Assembly: GCF_009649685.1 (NCBI RefSeq)
Contig: NZ_WJPK01000001.1
Location: 624,760 to 688,759, forward strand
Origin: Flavobacteriaceae bacterium EG-1
GTDB taxonomy: Bacteria; Bacteroidota; Bacteroidia; Flavobacteriales; Flavobacteriaceae
Direction of reading: 5' to 3'
Length of the DNA stretch: 64,000 nucleotides
A model generated the notes under the pieces. That model saw only the letters and a list, made by a program, of their open reading frames with translations. It was not told the origin of the DNA and did no database searches. Shown one piece after another: positions 1 through 9,397 of this stretch (positions are counted from its first letter, which is position 1; each line of letters begins with the position of its first letter). The translations under genes were made by a program, and so were the position numbers.

Positions 1-1
1 A

Positions 2-442
2 TTTGATTTTTTTAATAATGCTACTTTATCAATTACTCGAGGAGATATTAGTGGTGCTGGTTCCTTAAACGTATCCTCACAATTTATGGTGGATCGAGAT
101 GGTACCATATACAGACTAATGCCTGAAACAAATATGGCTCGGCATGTAATCGGATTAAATCATTGTGCTATAGGTATAGAAAATATTGGAGGTTCTGAAG
201 ATTTACCTTTAACTGAACATCAATTAAAATCTAACATTTGGTTGGTAAAATATTTGTCTAAAAAATATGATATTGATTATGTAATAGGTCATTACGAATA
301 CACCCTTTTTGAAAATCATGAATTATGGCTAGAAAAAGATGATGGCTATCGTACTGAGAAAACTGATCCTGGTGTAGATTTTATGGATAAAGTTCGAATT
401 GCCACGAAAAGTATGAATTTTAAACCGCTTCCTAATAAATGA
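2..442 (+). CDS. N-acetylmuramoyl-L-alanine amidase, 5' end outside window (partial)
   Basis: The frame is open to the left edge of the window, so the gene starts upstream; the first visible residues lead without a break into a first internal Met at base 86. The motifs VDRDGTIYRLMPE, AIGIENIGG, IGHYEY and KTDPGVDF match the Amidase_2/PGRP (AmpD-like) fold. In that family the His of the HYEY segment and the Asp of the KTDPG segment help bind the catalytic zinc. The N-terminal zinc His and any signal peptide are cut off. The enzyme should cleave the bond between MurNAc and L-Ala in peptidoglycan. Its stop overlaps the next start by four bases (ATGA), so it is probably co-translated with the M14 peptidase. 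Confidence 0.85.
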   Translation, partial: FDFFNNATLSITRGDISGAGSLNVSSQFMVDRDGTIYRLMPETNMARHVIGLNHCAIGIENIGGSEDLPLTEHQLKSNIWLVKYLSKKYDIDYVIGHYEYTLFENHELWLEKDDGYRTEKTDPGVDFMDKVRIATKSMNFKPLPNK

Positions 443-1917
443 AAATGAGACCAAATATTTACTTAGTATTACTTTTTTTCTTCGCGACTTCTGTGTTTGC
501 TCAAAAAAGTGAAATTACAGAATCGCTTTACGAAACATATGAGAAATACAAAGAAACCAGCTTAACAAAAAGACGAATAAAATATAATGAACTTCAACCA
601 TTACTTGATGCTCTTAAGTCGGATTCTCGATTTACAATAAAAACTGTAGGTAAATCGATTGAAGGTAGAAACTTGTCTTTAGTTAGTATTGGTTCTGGAG
701 AAACAAATGTATTTCTTTGGTCTCAAATGCATGGTGATGAGCCTACTGCAACCCAAGCAATTTTTGACATTTTCAATTTTTTTAGAAGTCCTGATTTTAA
801 AAAAGAAAAAGCGGCAATGTTAAGTAATTTGACTATTCATTTTTTACCCATGTTAAATCCGGATGGTGCAGAACGTTTTCAACGTAGAAATCTTTTAGGT
901 ATAGACATAAATAGAGATGCGTTACGTCTACAATCTCCCGAAGGTAAAACCTTAAAACGCGTACGTGATAGTTTAGATGCGGACTTCGGATTTAACCTAC
1001 ATGATCAAAGTAGATATTATAATGCTGAACAAACAGAAAAGCCAGCCACTATATCGTATTTAGCACCGGCATATAATTACGAAAAGGATATTAATGAGGG
1101 CCGTGGTTTAGCGATGAAAGTAATAGTTTTTATGAATAATATTCTTCAAAAATATGCTCCAGGCCAAGTCGGTAGATATAATGATGATTTTGAACCTAGA
1201 GCTTTTGGAGATAATATTCAGAAATGGGGTACAAATACTATATTGATAGAATCTGGTGGTTATGCCAATGATATTGAAAAACAAGAAATTAGAAAATTGA
1301 ACTATGTTTCAATTTTATCAGCAATATATACAATAGCTAAAGAAAACTATAAAAATATACCTTTAGAGGATTATGAAAAAATACCGCAAAACGATCGTAA
1401 ATTATTTGATTTAAAAATTGAAAACGCTACCTATACCTTATTAGGAAGCGATTATATTTTAGATATCGGAGTAAATCGTTTAGAAGTAGATAAAGAAGGA
1501 AATAATGATTTTTGGTATAGTAGTAGAATTTTAGATCAGGGTGATTTATCAACGTATTACGGTTACGAAACTTTTGATGCGAAAGATTACCGAATAATTC
1601 CCGGTAAAGTATTTACAGAGGTAATTTCTAGTAAACAACAATTTACATCCCTTAAGAGCGATTATTTAAAATTATTAAAAGAAGGCTACACATATGTGCG
1701 AATGACTAATATTCCAACAGAACTTATTGCATCACCTTTTCCAATACATATAGTAAGCAAGAACTATGAATTACCTGAGTTTAAAATAGAAGTAGGACAA
1801 AACCCCACTTTTTTACTTGAAAAAAATGGGGTATTAAAATATGCCGTTATCAATGGTTTTTTAATTGACTTAAGTTCACCCCAAGTCAATTTTAAAAACG
1901 CTATGATTTTTAGATAA
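439..1917 (+). CDS. Secreted M14-family zinc carboxypeptidase
   Basis: The 492-residue protein has a Sec signal peptide (residues 1-21, ending VFAQ). The zinc site of family M14 is visible: HGDE (His98, Glu101), then PDGAERFQRR and DINRD (substrate-binding arginines), FNLHDQ (His188, third zinc ligand) and LIESGG with the probable catalytic Glu271. The region after about residue 310 has no motif I recognise and is probably a beta-rich domain. The protein is likely periplasmic or surface-exposed and trims peptides, perhaps cell-wall peptides given the overlapping amidase gene upstream. An alternative ATG lies two codons downstream. Confidence 0.85.
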   Translation: MKMRPNIYLVLLFFFATSVFAQKSEITESLYETYEKYKETSLTKRRIKYNELQPLLDALKSDSRFTIKTVGKSIEGRNLSLVSIGSGETNVFLWSQMHGDEPTATQAIFDIFNFFRSPDFKKEKAAMLSNLTIHFLPMLNPDGAERFQRRNLLGIDINRDALRLQSPEGKTLKRVRDSLDADFGFNLHDQSRYYNAEQTEKPATISYLAPAYNYEKDINEGRGLAMKVIVFMNNILQKYAPGQVGRYNDDFEPRAFGDNIQKWGTNTILIESGGYANDIEKQEIRKLNYVSILSAIYTIAKENYKNIPLEDYEKIPQNDRKLFDLKIENATYTLLGSDYILDIGVNRLEVDKEGNNDFWYSSRILDQGDLSTYYGYETFDAKDYRIIPGKVFTEVISSKQQFTSLKSDYLKLLKEGYTYVRMTNIPTELIASPFPIHIVSKNYELPEFKIEVGQNPTFLLEKNGVLKYAVINGFLIDLSSPQVNFKNAMIFR

Positions 1918-1959
1918 ATGAGTAGCTTAAATATTAATTTATTGGAACTTTAAAAAGTT

Positions 1960-2127
1960 TTAATAACCAAATTTAATATTCATTTGTGGCCCATAAATAA
2001 ATAACAAAACTAGCATAATCGCTAATAAGGTTACTATTGTTGAGAATAGAAAAATAGCAGTTGCTTTATACCATTTTGGCATTCCATTCAATGAGCTGTT
2101 CTGTACAATCGTGTTAATTACATCCAT
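1960..2127 (-). CDS. Small single-span membrane protein (55 aa)
   Basis: Reading the minus strand from the ATG at 2127 gives 55 codons and a TAA at 1960. The product starts MDVINTIVQNSSLNG, continues PKWYKA, then has one strongly hydrophobic stretch (about residues 23-46, rich in I, L, V, F) and a short polar tail. The bases before the ATG are A-rich, as for other starts in this window. The layout, a polar amphipathic head, an aromatic belt and one helix, is what a real small inner-membrane protein looks like. I recognise no family, and no partner gene is evident; the next gene on this strand is the VWA lipoprotein about 350 bases upstream. Confidence 0.5.
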   Translation of the reverse strand: MDVINTIVQNSSLNGMPKWYKATAIFLFSTIVTLLAIMLVLLFIYGPQMNIKFGY

Positions 2128-2431
2128 TTTTTCATTTTTTTTATCCGAAATATATCAGATAATGTTCAACTTCAATAGCAGTTCTTCGGATGTAGGTTTT
2201 CAAAATGATTTAGGGATCATTTACGGTAAAGAAACAATTTAGTGGCCTTACACCCTAATTGATATTGCATCAATTAGTTGAAAGGTATGAAATAAACGAT
2301 AACCGGAAGGTAAACGTAAAGTTAAACTTGCAAAAAGAGACGGTTCAATTGTAATTTACATTGCAGACAACAGAAATTACAGTGATTCAACGTTTTTGCT
2401 TAAAATTTTACAATTTGATTTTTATAAATAA
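2128..2431. other. Intergenic stretch without an intact gene
   Basis: About 300 bases between the small membrane protein and the terminator of the VWA gene. On the plus strand two overlapping frames give short plausible peptide pieces (VERYEINDNRKVNVKLNLQK near 2278-2337 and GSIVIYIADNRNYSDST near 2341-2391), but each is cut by stops and they are out of frame with each other. This could be the remains of a gene, or chance. No promoter or RNA is evident. Confidence 0.3.
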
Positions 2432-2459
2432 AAAAAAGCATCCTATTTAGATGCTTTTT
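2432..2459 (-). terminator. Rho-independent terminator of the VWA gene
   Basis: AAAAAGCATC and GATGCTTTTT form an inverted repeat around a 7-base loop, with A and T runs on the two sides, so it could act in either direction. It lies 21 bases beyond the stop of the minus-strand VWA lipoprotein gene. Confidence 0.75.
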
Positions 2460-2480
2460 ATGTAGTTAATCTTCTACAGA

Positions 2481-3578
2481 TTATTCGCAACCACCCGTAA
2501 AGCCAGTAGCATCAAATTGTGTTTGTACACTACCTTGATCGCTACCGTCTACAACTTGTATAGCTAAATTATTTACACCGCTACCGTCTCGTTTTGGAGT
2601 ACAATATTCAAATAAATAAAAACTATTTGCTCGTTGCGATACACGCTGAGAAATTTCATTAAAATTGGTTTCCAATTCTTCTTTATTTCCTGCAAATACA
2701 GTATACGTTTTACCAATACTTGCTAAAACATCTGCATCAATTTCGGAACCTAGACCAATGCTAAAAAATGAAATATTCGGATCTGCATTTTCTACTTTTT
2801 CAAGTGCCGCGGCTTCCGTATATCGAGAAGCTTGATCCGTACCGTCAGTAAAAATTACCACCGAAGCGGCACCAATTTTTTCATCTTGTGTACTAGTTGC
2901 CAGTAACTGACTTGCGATTTCAGTAGACTTTATAACGGCTCCATACAAATCAGTTGAAGGGTCGTTACTTATATCTTCATTAATACTATCAATAGCCGTA
3001 ATTAACTCATTCTTCGAGGCTGTTAAATCGTTAAGTAAATGCAATTCATCTTCACCATCAAACCAATAAATAGCCATTTTTACAGATTCGTTTTCTACGG
3101 CAGGCATTACATTATTAACAAAACTTACTGAAGCTGTTTTTAATTCCTCTAAGCTAGACCCCAGTACACTTTTACTCAAGTCAAGTACGAGAATAGTATT
3201 ATTACTAAAGATCTGAGAATTAGGTGATATTCTTGCGTTTGATTCTGAAGGTGATATGGTATTAAAACAATCATCATTTCTACCTTGTTCGTAAATCGTA
3301 AATTTATCTGCAGAAAGTCCGGAAACAGGAGCGCCGTCGACGTCTGACACCTTAAAAAGAATTGATATTTTACCAGGCAAGGTTGAAAATTGTTCTTGTA
3401 TTGATAAAACTAAATCGCTTTCTCCAAGTTCCAAACAATCATCTACTATAGTTCCTTTACCTAATCCTTCGTCACCACTCTGATTCAATTGAAAATTGAC
3501 ATCATCATCAGCATTTCCACATGAAAAAAGGAGTGTGAAAACAAGGAATAGACTAGCTAGTTTAAATAAGTTTTTCAT
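2481..3578 (-). CDS. VWA-domain lipoprotein
   Basis: The 365-residue protein has a lipoprotein signal ending LLFSC (Cys20) followed by GNADDD, an acidic stretch of the kind that marks surface export of lipoproteins in Bacteroidota. A von Willebrand factor A domain fills about residues 128-320. Its metal-ion site is intact: DLSKS (DxSxS, residues 133-137), a Thr in the DPSTDLYGA segment and FTDGTD (Asp245). The region before it (60-110) is probably a small beta domain. VWA domains bind protein partners through the metal site; nothing here shows which partner. The gene stands alone and ends in a clear terminator. Confidence 0.85.
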   Translation of the reverse strand: MKNLFKLASLFLVFTLLFSCGNADDDVNFQLNQSGDEGLGKGTIVDDCLELGESDLVLSIQEQFSTLPGKISILFKVSDVDGAPVSGLSADKFTIYEQGRNDDCFNTISPSESNARISPNSQIFSNNTILVLDLSKSVLGSSLEELKTASVSFVNNVMPAVENESVKMAIYWFDGEDELHLLNDLTASKNELITAIDSINEDISNDPSTDLYGAVIKSTEIASQLLATSTQDEKIGAASVVIFTDGTDQASRYTEAAALEKVENADPNISFFSIGLGSEIDADVLASIGKTYTVFAGNKEELETNFNEISQRVSQRANSFYLFEYCTPKRDGSGVNNLAIQVVDGSDQGSVQTQFDATGFTGGCE

Positions 3579-3734
3579 TTTATTCTCGTTTGAGGTTCAC
3601 CTAGCAGAACGGTCAAAATCCCTTTAAATTATAGGCCAACCCCAAAATATATGTTAAACCTTGTTAAATTTTATCCTCCATAAATTAGTAACTTTCCACT
3701 TACTAACCATCAATCACATTTTGGAACCACCTTT

Positions 3735-5906
3735 ATGAATAAGTTTTTGCTCTTTTCTATTCTTTTATTTGGAAGTTTATCATATGCTCAAAAAAAGAAT
3801 GAATCCTTTCAATTGAACATTAAAAAAACGAACCAAGAAGTATTGATAGATGGTATTGGGGATGATATTGCATGGCGGAATGCTGATGTTGCAAAGAGTT
3901 TTTTTATGGTATTACCTATGGACGATGGTCCTGCTAATGAGAAAACTGAAATACGAATGACTTATGATGATAAAAATCTATATCTACTAGCCACTTTTTA
4001 TCATGATAAAAAAGGAAACTATACAGTAGAATCTTTACGAAGAGATTTTACTTTTGGTAAGAACGACAACTTCCTATTGTTTATGGATCCATTTAATAAT
4101 CAGACCACTGGGTTTTCGTTCGGAGCAAATGCTTATGGAGCACAATGGGATGGTACGATGTACGATGGAGGGAGTATTGATTTAAATTGGGATAGTAAAT
4201 GGATTTCAAAGACTACACGTGATGATGAAAAATGGGTTTTTGAAATGGCATTGCCTTTCAAATCTATACGCTATGAAGAAGGTGTTAAGGAATGGGGCAT
4301 TAATTTTAGTAGGTTAGATTTAAAGTCAAGTGAAAAATCTAGTTGGACACCAATTCCTAGGCAATTCCCAACAGCATCTTTAGCATATACAGGTACATTA
4401 GTTTGGGATACGCCACCTCCCAAGCCAAGAATGAATTACTCCGTAATACCTTATGTTTTAGGAGAGGTAAAACAAGATCATATAAGTAATGAAGGAGTGA
4501 TACAAAAGGGGAAAGTAGGAGGTGATGTTAAATTTAGCATTTCGTCTTCTTTGAATTTAGACATGACAGTTAATCCTGATTTTTCTCAAGTTGAAGTTGA
4601 TCGCCAAGTAACCAATTTAGATCGTTTTGAATTATTCTTTCCAGAACGCAGGCAATTTTTCTTAGAGAATGGAGATTTATTCGCTGGGTTTGGATATGCA
4701 ACAATTCGACCTTTTTTTTCACGTAGAATTGGTTTAGGAGTTCCTATACAAGCAGGATTGCGATTATCGGGTAACCTTAATGAAAAATGGCGATTAGGTG
4801 TTATGGATATGCAAACATCGCAAATATCCGATACAGGGCTCCCAAGTCATAATTTTGGGGTGATATCAGTACAGCGAAAAGTTTTTAGTAGATCAAATAT
4901 TGGAATGCTTTTGGTGAATAAACAAGCCATAAATTATCCTCAGGATAATGATTCTTTAAACTCCCATTATCCTAAGTATAATAGAAATTTTGGTATGGAG
5001 TACAATTTGGCTTCCAAAACCAATTTATGGACAGGTAAAGCGTTTTTTCTAAAGTCGTTTGCTCCGCAGAAAGAGAATAGCGGAATTAGTCAAGCCGCAC
5101 ATATCGAATATCAAAATAGAAAATGGAATTGGAGAATTGAAGAACAATGGGTAAGTGATAATTATTCAGCTGAAGTAGGTTATGTACCACGGAATGGCTT
5201 TGTGAAATTTAGTTCTTATTTGGGTCATCTTTTCTTTCCTAAATCAGGACCCATAGTTAGTCACGGACCGAAATTAAATGGCTTTTATTTTTTTAATGAA
5301 AGCTTTAAAGAAACTGATAATACTACCTATTTACAATATCTAATTGAATTTAGAAATAGGAGCAGTCTAGACTTTTTTGTATCAAATGATTATGTAGAAC
5401 TGCTCGCTCCTTTTGATCCCACGAGGCTAGGAATAGCTGATTTAGATGTTGGAACCAAACATAGATGGAATGCATTTGGTTGGGAGTATGCTTCAAAGCC
5501 ACAAAGTTTGCTTACTTATAGTTTTAATGGTAGATTAGGTGGGTATTATTTAGATGGAAACAGAACGAGCTTATCAACTGAAATTGGCTATCGTTTTCAG
5601 CCATATGTAAGTTTAATTGCAAATTTAAATTACAATCGCATTGAACTGCCAACTCCTTGGAATACTAATGAATTTTGGTTAATTGGCTCAGAATTGGACA
5701 TAACTTTTACAAATAAGTTATTTTTTTCGAATTTGTTTCAATATAATGAACAAAGTAAAAATTTCAATATTAATTCTAGATTTCAATGGAGGTATGCCCC
5801 GGCTTCAGATTTGTTTCTGGTGTACACAAACAATCAGATGATAGACCCGAATTTCCCGCGTGATTGGTCTTTAACATTGAAGTTTAATTACTGGTTTAAC
5901 AATTAG
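3735..5906 (+). CDS. CBM9-like / DUF5916 outer-membrane beta-barrel protein
   Basis: The 723-residue protein begins with a Sec signal peptide ending SLSYAQ. Residues about 30-210 resemble the CBM9-like domain (VLIDGIGDDIAW, YDDKNLYLLATFYHD), which binds carbohydrate in some relatives. The rest matches DUF5916: NPDFSQVEVDRQVTNLDRF and FFPERRQFFLENGDLF are hallmark segments, followed by many alternating aromatic strands and a C-terminal FNYWFNN typical of outer-membrane barrels. DUF5916 proteins have no firmly known role. A weak promoter-like TTG (3661) / TAACTTTC (3689) pair lies upstream. No operon partner is evident. Confidence 0.85.
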   Translation: MNKFLLFSILLFGSLSYAQKKNESFQLNIKKTNQEVLIDGIGDDIAWRNADVAKSFFMVLPMDDGPANEKTEIRMTYDDKNLYLLATFYHDKKGNYTVESLRRDFTFGKNDNFLLFMDPFNNQTTGFSFGANAYGAQWDGTMYDGGSIDLNWDSKWISKTTRDDEKWVFEMALPFKSIRYEEGVKEWGINFSRLDLKSSEKSSWTPIPRQFPTASLAYTGTLVWDTPPPKPRMNYSVIPYVLGEVKQDHISNEGVIQKGKVGGDVKFSISSSLNLDMTVNPDFSQVEVDRQVTNLDRFELFFPERRQFFLENGDLFAGFGYATIRPFFSRRIGLGVPIQAGLRLSGNLNEKWRLGVMDMQTSQISDTGLPSHNFGVISVQRKVFSRSNIGMLLVNKQAINYPQDNDSLNSHYPKYNRNFGMEYNLASKTNLWTGKAFFLKSFAPQKENSGISQAAHIEYQNRKWNWRIEEQWVSDNYSAEVGYVPRNGFVKFSSYLGHLFFPKSGPIVSHGPKLNGFYFFNESFKETDNTTYLQYLIEFRNRSSLDFFVSNDYVELLAPFDPTRLGIADLDVGTKHRWNAFGWEYASKPQSLLTYSFNGRLGGYYLDGNRTSLSTEIGYRFQPYVSLIANLNYNRIELPTPWNTNEFWLIGSELDITFTNKLFFSNLFQYNEQSKNFNINSRFQWRYAPASDLFLVYTNNQMIDPNFPRDWSLTLKFNYWFNN

Positions 5907-5988
5907 AATTTCTTTATCATTTTGTTAAATTAAAACCAACGATTATTATTTTTATTAACTTGTAAATCATATCCTTAAATTAACACAC

Positions 5989-6453
5989 ATGCCAACGTAT
6001 CAATTAAAAGTAAATGGGATTTCTCAAACTGTAGAGGTTAGTGAAGATACTCCCTTATTATGGGTGTTACGAGATCATTTAGATCTTGTTGGCACTAAAT
6101 TCGGTTGTGGAATTGCACAATGTGGTGCATGCACGGTCCACGTAAATGGAATTGCTACTCGCAGTTGTTCTACTACTATTGCACAATTAGAAAACAAAGA
6201 AATTACTACAATTGAAGGACTTTCTGAAAATGGTACTCATCCAGTTCAAATTGCTTGGAAAGAAGTTGATGTTCCGCAATGTGGTTATTGTCAGGCTGGT
6301 CAAATTATGACAGCATCAGCTTTTTTGGCTCAGAACGCTAATCCAACTGAAGAAGAAATTAAAAATGCCATGCATGGCAATATTTGTCGTTGCGCATCAT
6401 ATACAAGAATAAAAAAAGCTGTTCAAAACGCAGCCAAAAACATTGAATCTTAA
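5989..6453 (+). CDS. (2Fe-2S) subunit of a molybdenum hydroxylase (IorA-like)
   Basis: The 154-residue protein carries both iron-sulfur clusters of the xanthine oxidase family small subunit: a ferredoxin-type cluster (KFGCGIAQCGACTVHVNG with GIATRSCS) and a second cluster (QCGYCQAGQ with GNICRCASY). It would pass electrons from the molybdenum centre of the following subunit to an acceptor. There is no FAD subunit nearby, as in isoquinoline 1-oxidoreductase and aldehyde-oxidising relatives that use cytochromes or other acceptors. It has no signal peptide, so it is probably exported bound to the Tat-bearing large subunit. The next gene's ATG is 10 bases past the stop. Confidence 0.93.
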   Translation: MPTYQLKVNGISQTVEVSEDTPLLWVLRDHLDLVGTKFGCGIAQCGACTVHVNGIATRSCSTTIAQLENKEITTIEGLSENGTHPVQIAWKEVDVPQCGYCQAGQIMTASAFLAQNANPTEEEIKNAMHGNICRCASYTRIKKAVQNAAKNIES

Positions 6454-6463
6454 AGTAAAAACT

Positions 6464-8704
6464 ATGTCTACTACAAAAAAAGATAATTCATTAGTATTTA
6501 GTAGAAGGGGTTTTATGAAAACAACTTCTTTGGCCAGTGGAGGTATGTTAATTGGGTTCAATCTCTTTCAATCATGCAAACCAAAGGCCGAACCTTCAAT
6601 TGATTTGGCAAGTCTTAATTATAATGATTTTAATGCTTTTATTGAGATTGCCGATAATGGTGCTGTCACGCTTTATTCACCGAATCCTGAAATAGGCCAG
6701 GGTGTTAAAACAGCAATGCCTATGTTAATTGCTGAAGAATTGGATGTAGCATGGAAAAATGTCTACGTTAAACAAGGTGATTTAGATACCGAGAATTATA
6801 CGCGTCAAATCGCTGGTGGAAGTCAATCAATACGGTCTTCGTGGGAACCTTTGCGACAGACAGGTGCAACTGCAAGACAGATGTTGATTAATGCGGCTGC
6901 GGCCAAATGGGGTGTAGATGCATCCGAATGTACTACTAGTGAAGGAGTAATAACAAATTCTAAAGGGGAAACCTTAGGATATGGTGATGTAGTAAAAGAT
7001 GCTGCAGTTATGGAAATCCCAGAAGAGGTTACTCTAAAAGAAATAAAAGATTTTAAAATTATTGGTACCGATGCTTCAAATGTTGATATCGATAAAATTA
7101 TAACGGGTAAACCATTATATGGTCTTGATTATAAAGCAGAAGGAATGGTTTATGCAGCAGTTTTAAGACCTCCTGCTTTTGGTCAAAAGTTGGAGTCTTT
7201 TGATGCTACGGAGGCAAAAGCTATACCGGGAGTTATAGATGTAGTAAAAATTGGCGAGAGCGCAAATGCACTGTTAAATAGCGAAAAACGAAATTGGACT
7301 GTAGTACTAGGAAGTAGTGAAAAGGTTGTTGTTATCGCCGAATCTTCTTGGATTGCTATGAAGGGTAAAAAAGCTATAAAGGCAAATTGGGTAGCAGAAA
7401 CAACTCTTGAAAGTACTGAATTTCAGGATGAAAAATTAAATGGACTTCTGGACGGAAATAATTTTACAACTTTACGCGAAGATGGGAATGTTAATAAGGC
7501 CTTTGCGAGTGCAGATGAAATATTAGAACGTACCTATGAATCACCTTTCTTGCCTCATAATTGTATGGAACCAATGAATTTTTTCGCAAATGTAACAGCA
7601 GATAAAATTCATTTAGTAGGTCCAGTTCAAACCCCTGAGTTTGCGGCACAAGCGGTAGCCGCAATGTTAGAGCGAGATGTAAAAGATATACATTTAGAAA
7701 TGACTAGAATGGGAGGCGGCTTTGGGCGTCGACTCTATGGTGATTTTGTTTTTGAAGCTGCAGAAATTTCCAACACCATTAAAAAACCGGTAAAATTAAT
7801 ATCATCACGTGAAGATGATATGACGATGGGAGTTTATCGGCCAGCAATTAAATATAGAATAAAAGCTGCAGTAAAAGATGGACAAGTAACCGGATACCAT
7901 ATTAAAGAAGCAGCTATTAATGGAAACATGTACGGGTTAATACCTAATTTTTTTCCAGCGGGAGCGATAGAAAATTACAAGGTGGATGTTGCTAATTACA
8001 AAAGTAATATTACCACAGGTGCTTGGCGCGCACCGTATACAAACTTTTTAGCATATGCAGAACAAAGTTTTTTTGACGAACTAGCAGAAGTTATGAATGT
8101 CGATCAAGTTCAGCTGCGTTTAGATCTTTTAGAAAATGTAAAAGGCACAACCGATGAACGAATTCAATACTCACCAGAACGTTTGCAGCAATGTATTCGT
8201 ATGGCCGCTGAAAAATCGGGTTGGGGAATATCTAAAGATGGAGTATATCAAGGTTTTGTAGCATATTATTGTCACAATTCTCATGTTGCTGAAGTAGCAG
8301 AAGCTGTTATAGAAGATGGTTTGCCTGTAATTAAGAAAGTTACATGTGTTGTAGATTGTGGAATTGTTGTTAATCCATTGGGCGCCATGAACCAGATAGA
8401 AGGAGGGGTTATTGACGGCGTTGGACATGCAATGTTTGGAAGTTTCGATTTTAAAAATGGAGCACCAACTACAAAGAATTTTGATCGTTATCGTTTAATA
8501 AGAATGAAAGAAGCACCAGTTGTCGAAACTCATTTAATTCAAAATGAATTTGCGCCTACTGGTCTTGGGGAGCCTACATTGCCTCCAGCTGGTGGAGCTG
8601 TAGCTAATGCCCTAAAGGCAGCAACGGGTAAGCGAATATACAAACAACCATTCATGCAGGATCCTTCTTTTTGGAAAACACCAGAGAAAGAAATTTTAGG
8701 ATAA
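6464..8704 (+). CDS. Molybdopterin-binding subunit of a molybdenum hydroxylase (IorB-like), Tat-exported
   Basis: A 746-residue large subunit of the xanthine oxidase family. I chose the ATG at 6464; a TTG at 6443 would also work but overlaps the upstream gene. The N-terminus has a Tat motif (SRRGFMK), a hydrophobic stretch and then FQSC, which could be a lipobox, so the enzyme is probably periplasmic and perhaps lipid-anchored. Conserved segments are MGGGFGRR, TGAWRAPYTNF and GLGEPTLPPAGGA, where the Glu is the expected catalytic base. It hydroxylates an aldehyde or N-heterocycle with oxygen from water; the actual substrate cannot be read from sequence. It works with the 2Fe-2S subunit just upstream. 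Confidence 0.92.
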   Translation: MSTTKKDNSLVFSRRGFMKTTSLASGGMLIGFNLFQSCKPKAEPSIDLASLNYNDFNAFIEIADNGAVTLYSPNPEIGQGVKTAMPMLIAEELDVAWKNVYVKQGDLDTENYTRQIAGGSQSIRSSWEPLRQTGATARQMLINAAAAKWGVDASECTTSEGVITNSKGETLGYGDVVKDAAVMEIPEEVTLKEIKDFKIIGTDASNVDIDKIITGKPLYGLDYKAEGMVYAAVLRPPAFGQKLESFDATEAKAIPGVIDVVKIGESANALLNSEKRNWTVVLGSSEKVVVIAESSWIAMKGKKAIKANWVAETTLESTEFQDEKLNGLLDGNNFTTLREDGNVNKAFASADEILERTYESPFLPHNCMEPMNFFANVTADKIHLVGPVQTPEFAAQAVAAMLERDVKDIHLEMTRMGGGFGRRLYGDFVFEAAEISNTIKKPVKLISSREDDMTMGVYRPAIKYRIKAAVKDGQVTGYHIKEAAINGNMYGLIPNFFPAGAIENYKVDVANYKSNITTGAWRAPYTNFLAYAEQSFFDELAEVMNVDQVQLRLDLLENVKGTTDERIQYSPERLQQCIRMAAEKSGWGISKDGVYQGFVAYYCHNSHVAEVAEAVIEDGLPVIKKVTCVVDCGIVVNPLGAMNQIEGGVIDGVGHAMFGSFDFKNGAPTTKNFDRYRLIRMKEAPVVETHLIQNEFAPTGLGEPTLPPAGGAVANALKAATGKRIYKQPFMQDPSFWKTPEKEILG

Positions 8705-8747
8705 TTTATTGAACGGATTAAATTATTGACTATCACAATAAAACCAA

Positions 8748-8776
8748 ACGACCACCTCACAAAGTGGTCGTTTTTA
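8748..8776 (+). terminator. Rho-independent terminator after the molybdenum hydroxylase genes
   Basis: ACGACCAC (8748-8755) and GTGGTCGT (8764-8771) form a perfect 8-bp stem with an 8-base loop followed by TTTT. It overlaps the GTG at 8764 that would extend the next gene, which supports the later ATG at 8794 as the real start. Confidence 0.85.
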
Positions 8777-8793
8777 GTTTATCTTATTACCTC

Positions 8794-9387
8794 ATGATTA
8801 TAAATAATGATATAGCAATTTTAATTTTAGCAGCTGGTGAATCTACAAGAATGGGTGGGCCAAAACAGTTGTTGCCGTGGAAAGAAACAACACTTTTAGG
8901 TAATTCGATTAATGAAGCGAGATTAGTGTTGCCTAAGAATATTAATGTGGTTTTAGGTGGAAATTTTGATCTTATTAAGAATCTCTCTGAGTTAAAACAT
9001 ATTAACTCAATTTACAATTCTAATTTTAAATTAGGGCAAGGCACTTCAATATCCCTTGGGATTAGCCATATTTTGAAAATTAACAGTAATATCAAAGCAG
9101 TTTTAATAGTGTTGTGTGATCAACCTTTAATCACAAGTACGTATTTAGTACATCTTATCTATAATTTTAATAGAAGTAACAAAGGTATTGTAGCTACCAA
9201 GTATGATGATACGGCTGGGGTGCCAGCAATTTTTGGTAAGCGATATTTTGAAGAATTAACAAATTTAAAGGACGATATGGGAGCCAAATCTATCATTGCA
9301 AAAAATAGTTCAGATGTTATAAGTATTGATGCAAAAGGAAAAGAAATAGATATTGACACAAAAGAAGATTATAGAAATTTAATTTAG
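8794..9387 (+). CDS. MocA/MobA-like molybdenum cofactor nucleotidyltransferase
   Basis: A 197-residue NTP_transf_3-type protein. LAAGESTRMGGPKQLLPW is the nucleotide-binding signature, and VLCDQPLI and DDTAGVPAIF are the later conserved segments. MocA makes the cytosine dinucleotide form of molybdopterin, which xanthine oxidase-family enzymes in bacteria often need, so its place directly after such an enzyme fits. A GTG at 8764 lies inside a terminator stem and is unlikely to be the start. The protein is cytoplasmic. The MG2-domain gene starts 10 bases downstream, so the two may be co-transcribed. Specificity for CTP over GTP or sugar nucleotides is inferred from context only. Confidence 0.82.
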   Translation: MIINNDIAILILAAGESTRMGGPKQLLPWKETTLLGNSINEARLVLPKNINVVLGGNFDLIKNLSELKHINSIYNSNFKLGQGTSISLGISHILKINSNIKAVLIVLCDQPLITSTYLVHLIYNFNRSNKGIVATKYDDTAGVPAIFGKRYFEELTNLKDDMGAKSIIAKNSSDVISIDAKGKEIDIDTKEDYRNLI

Positions 9388-9397
9388 AATATCAATT

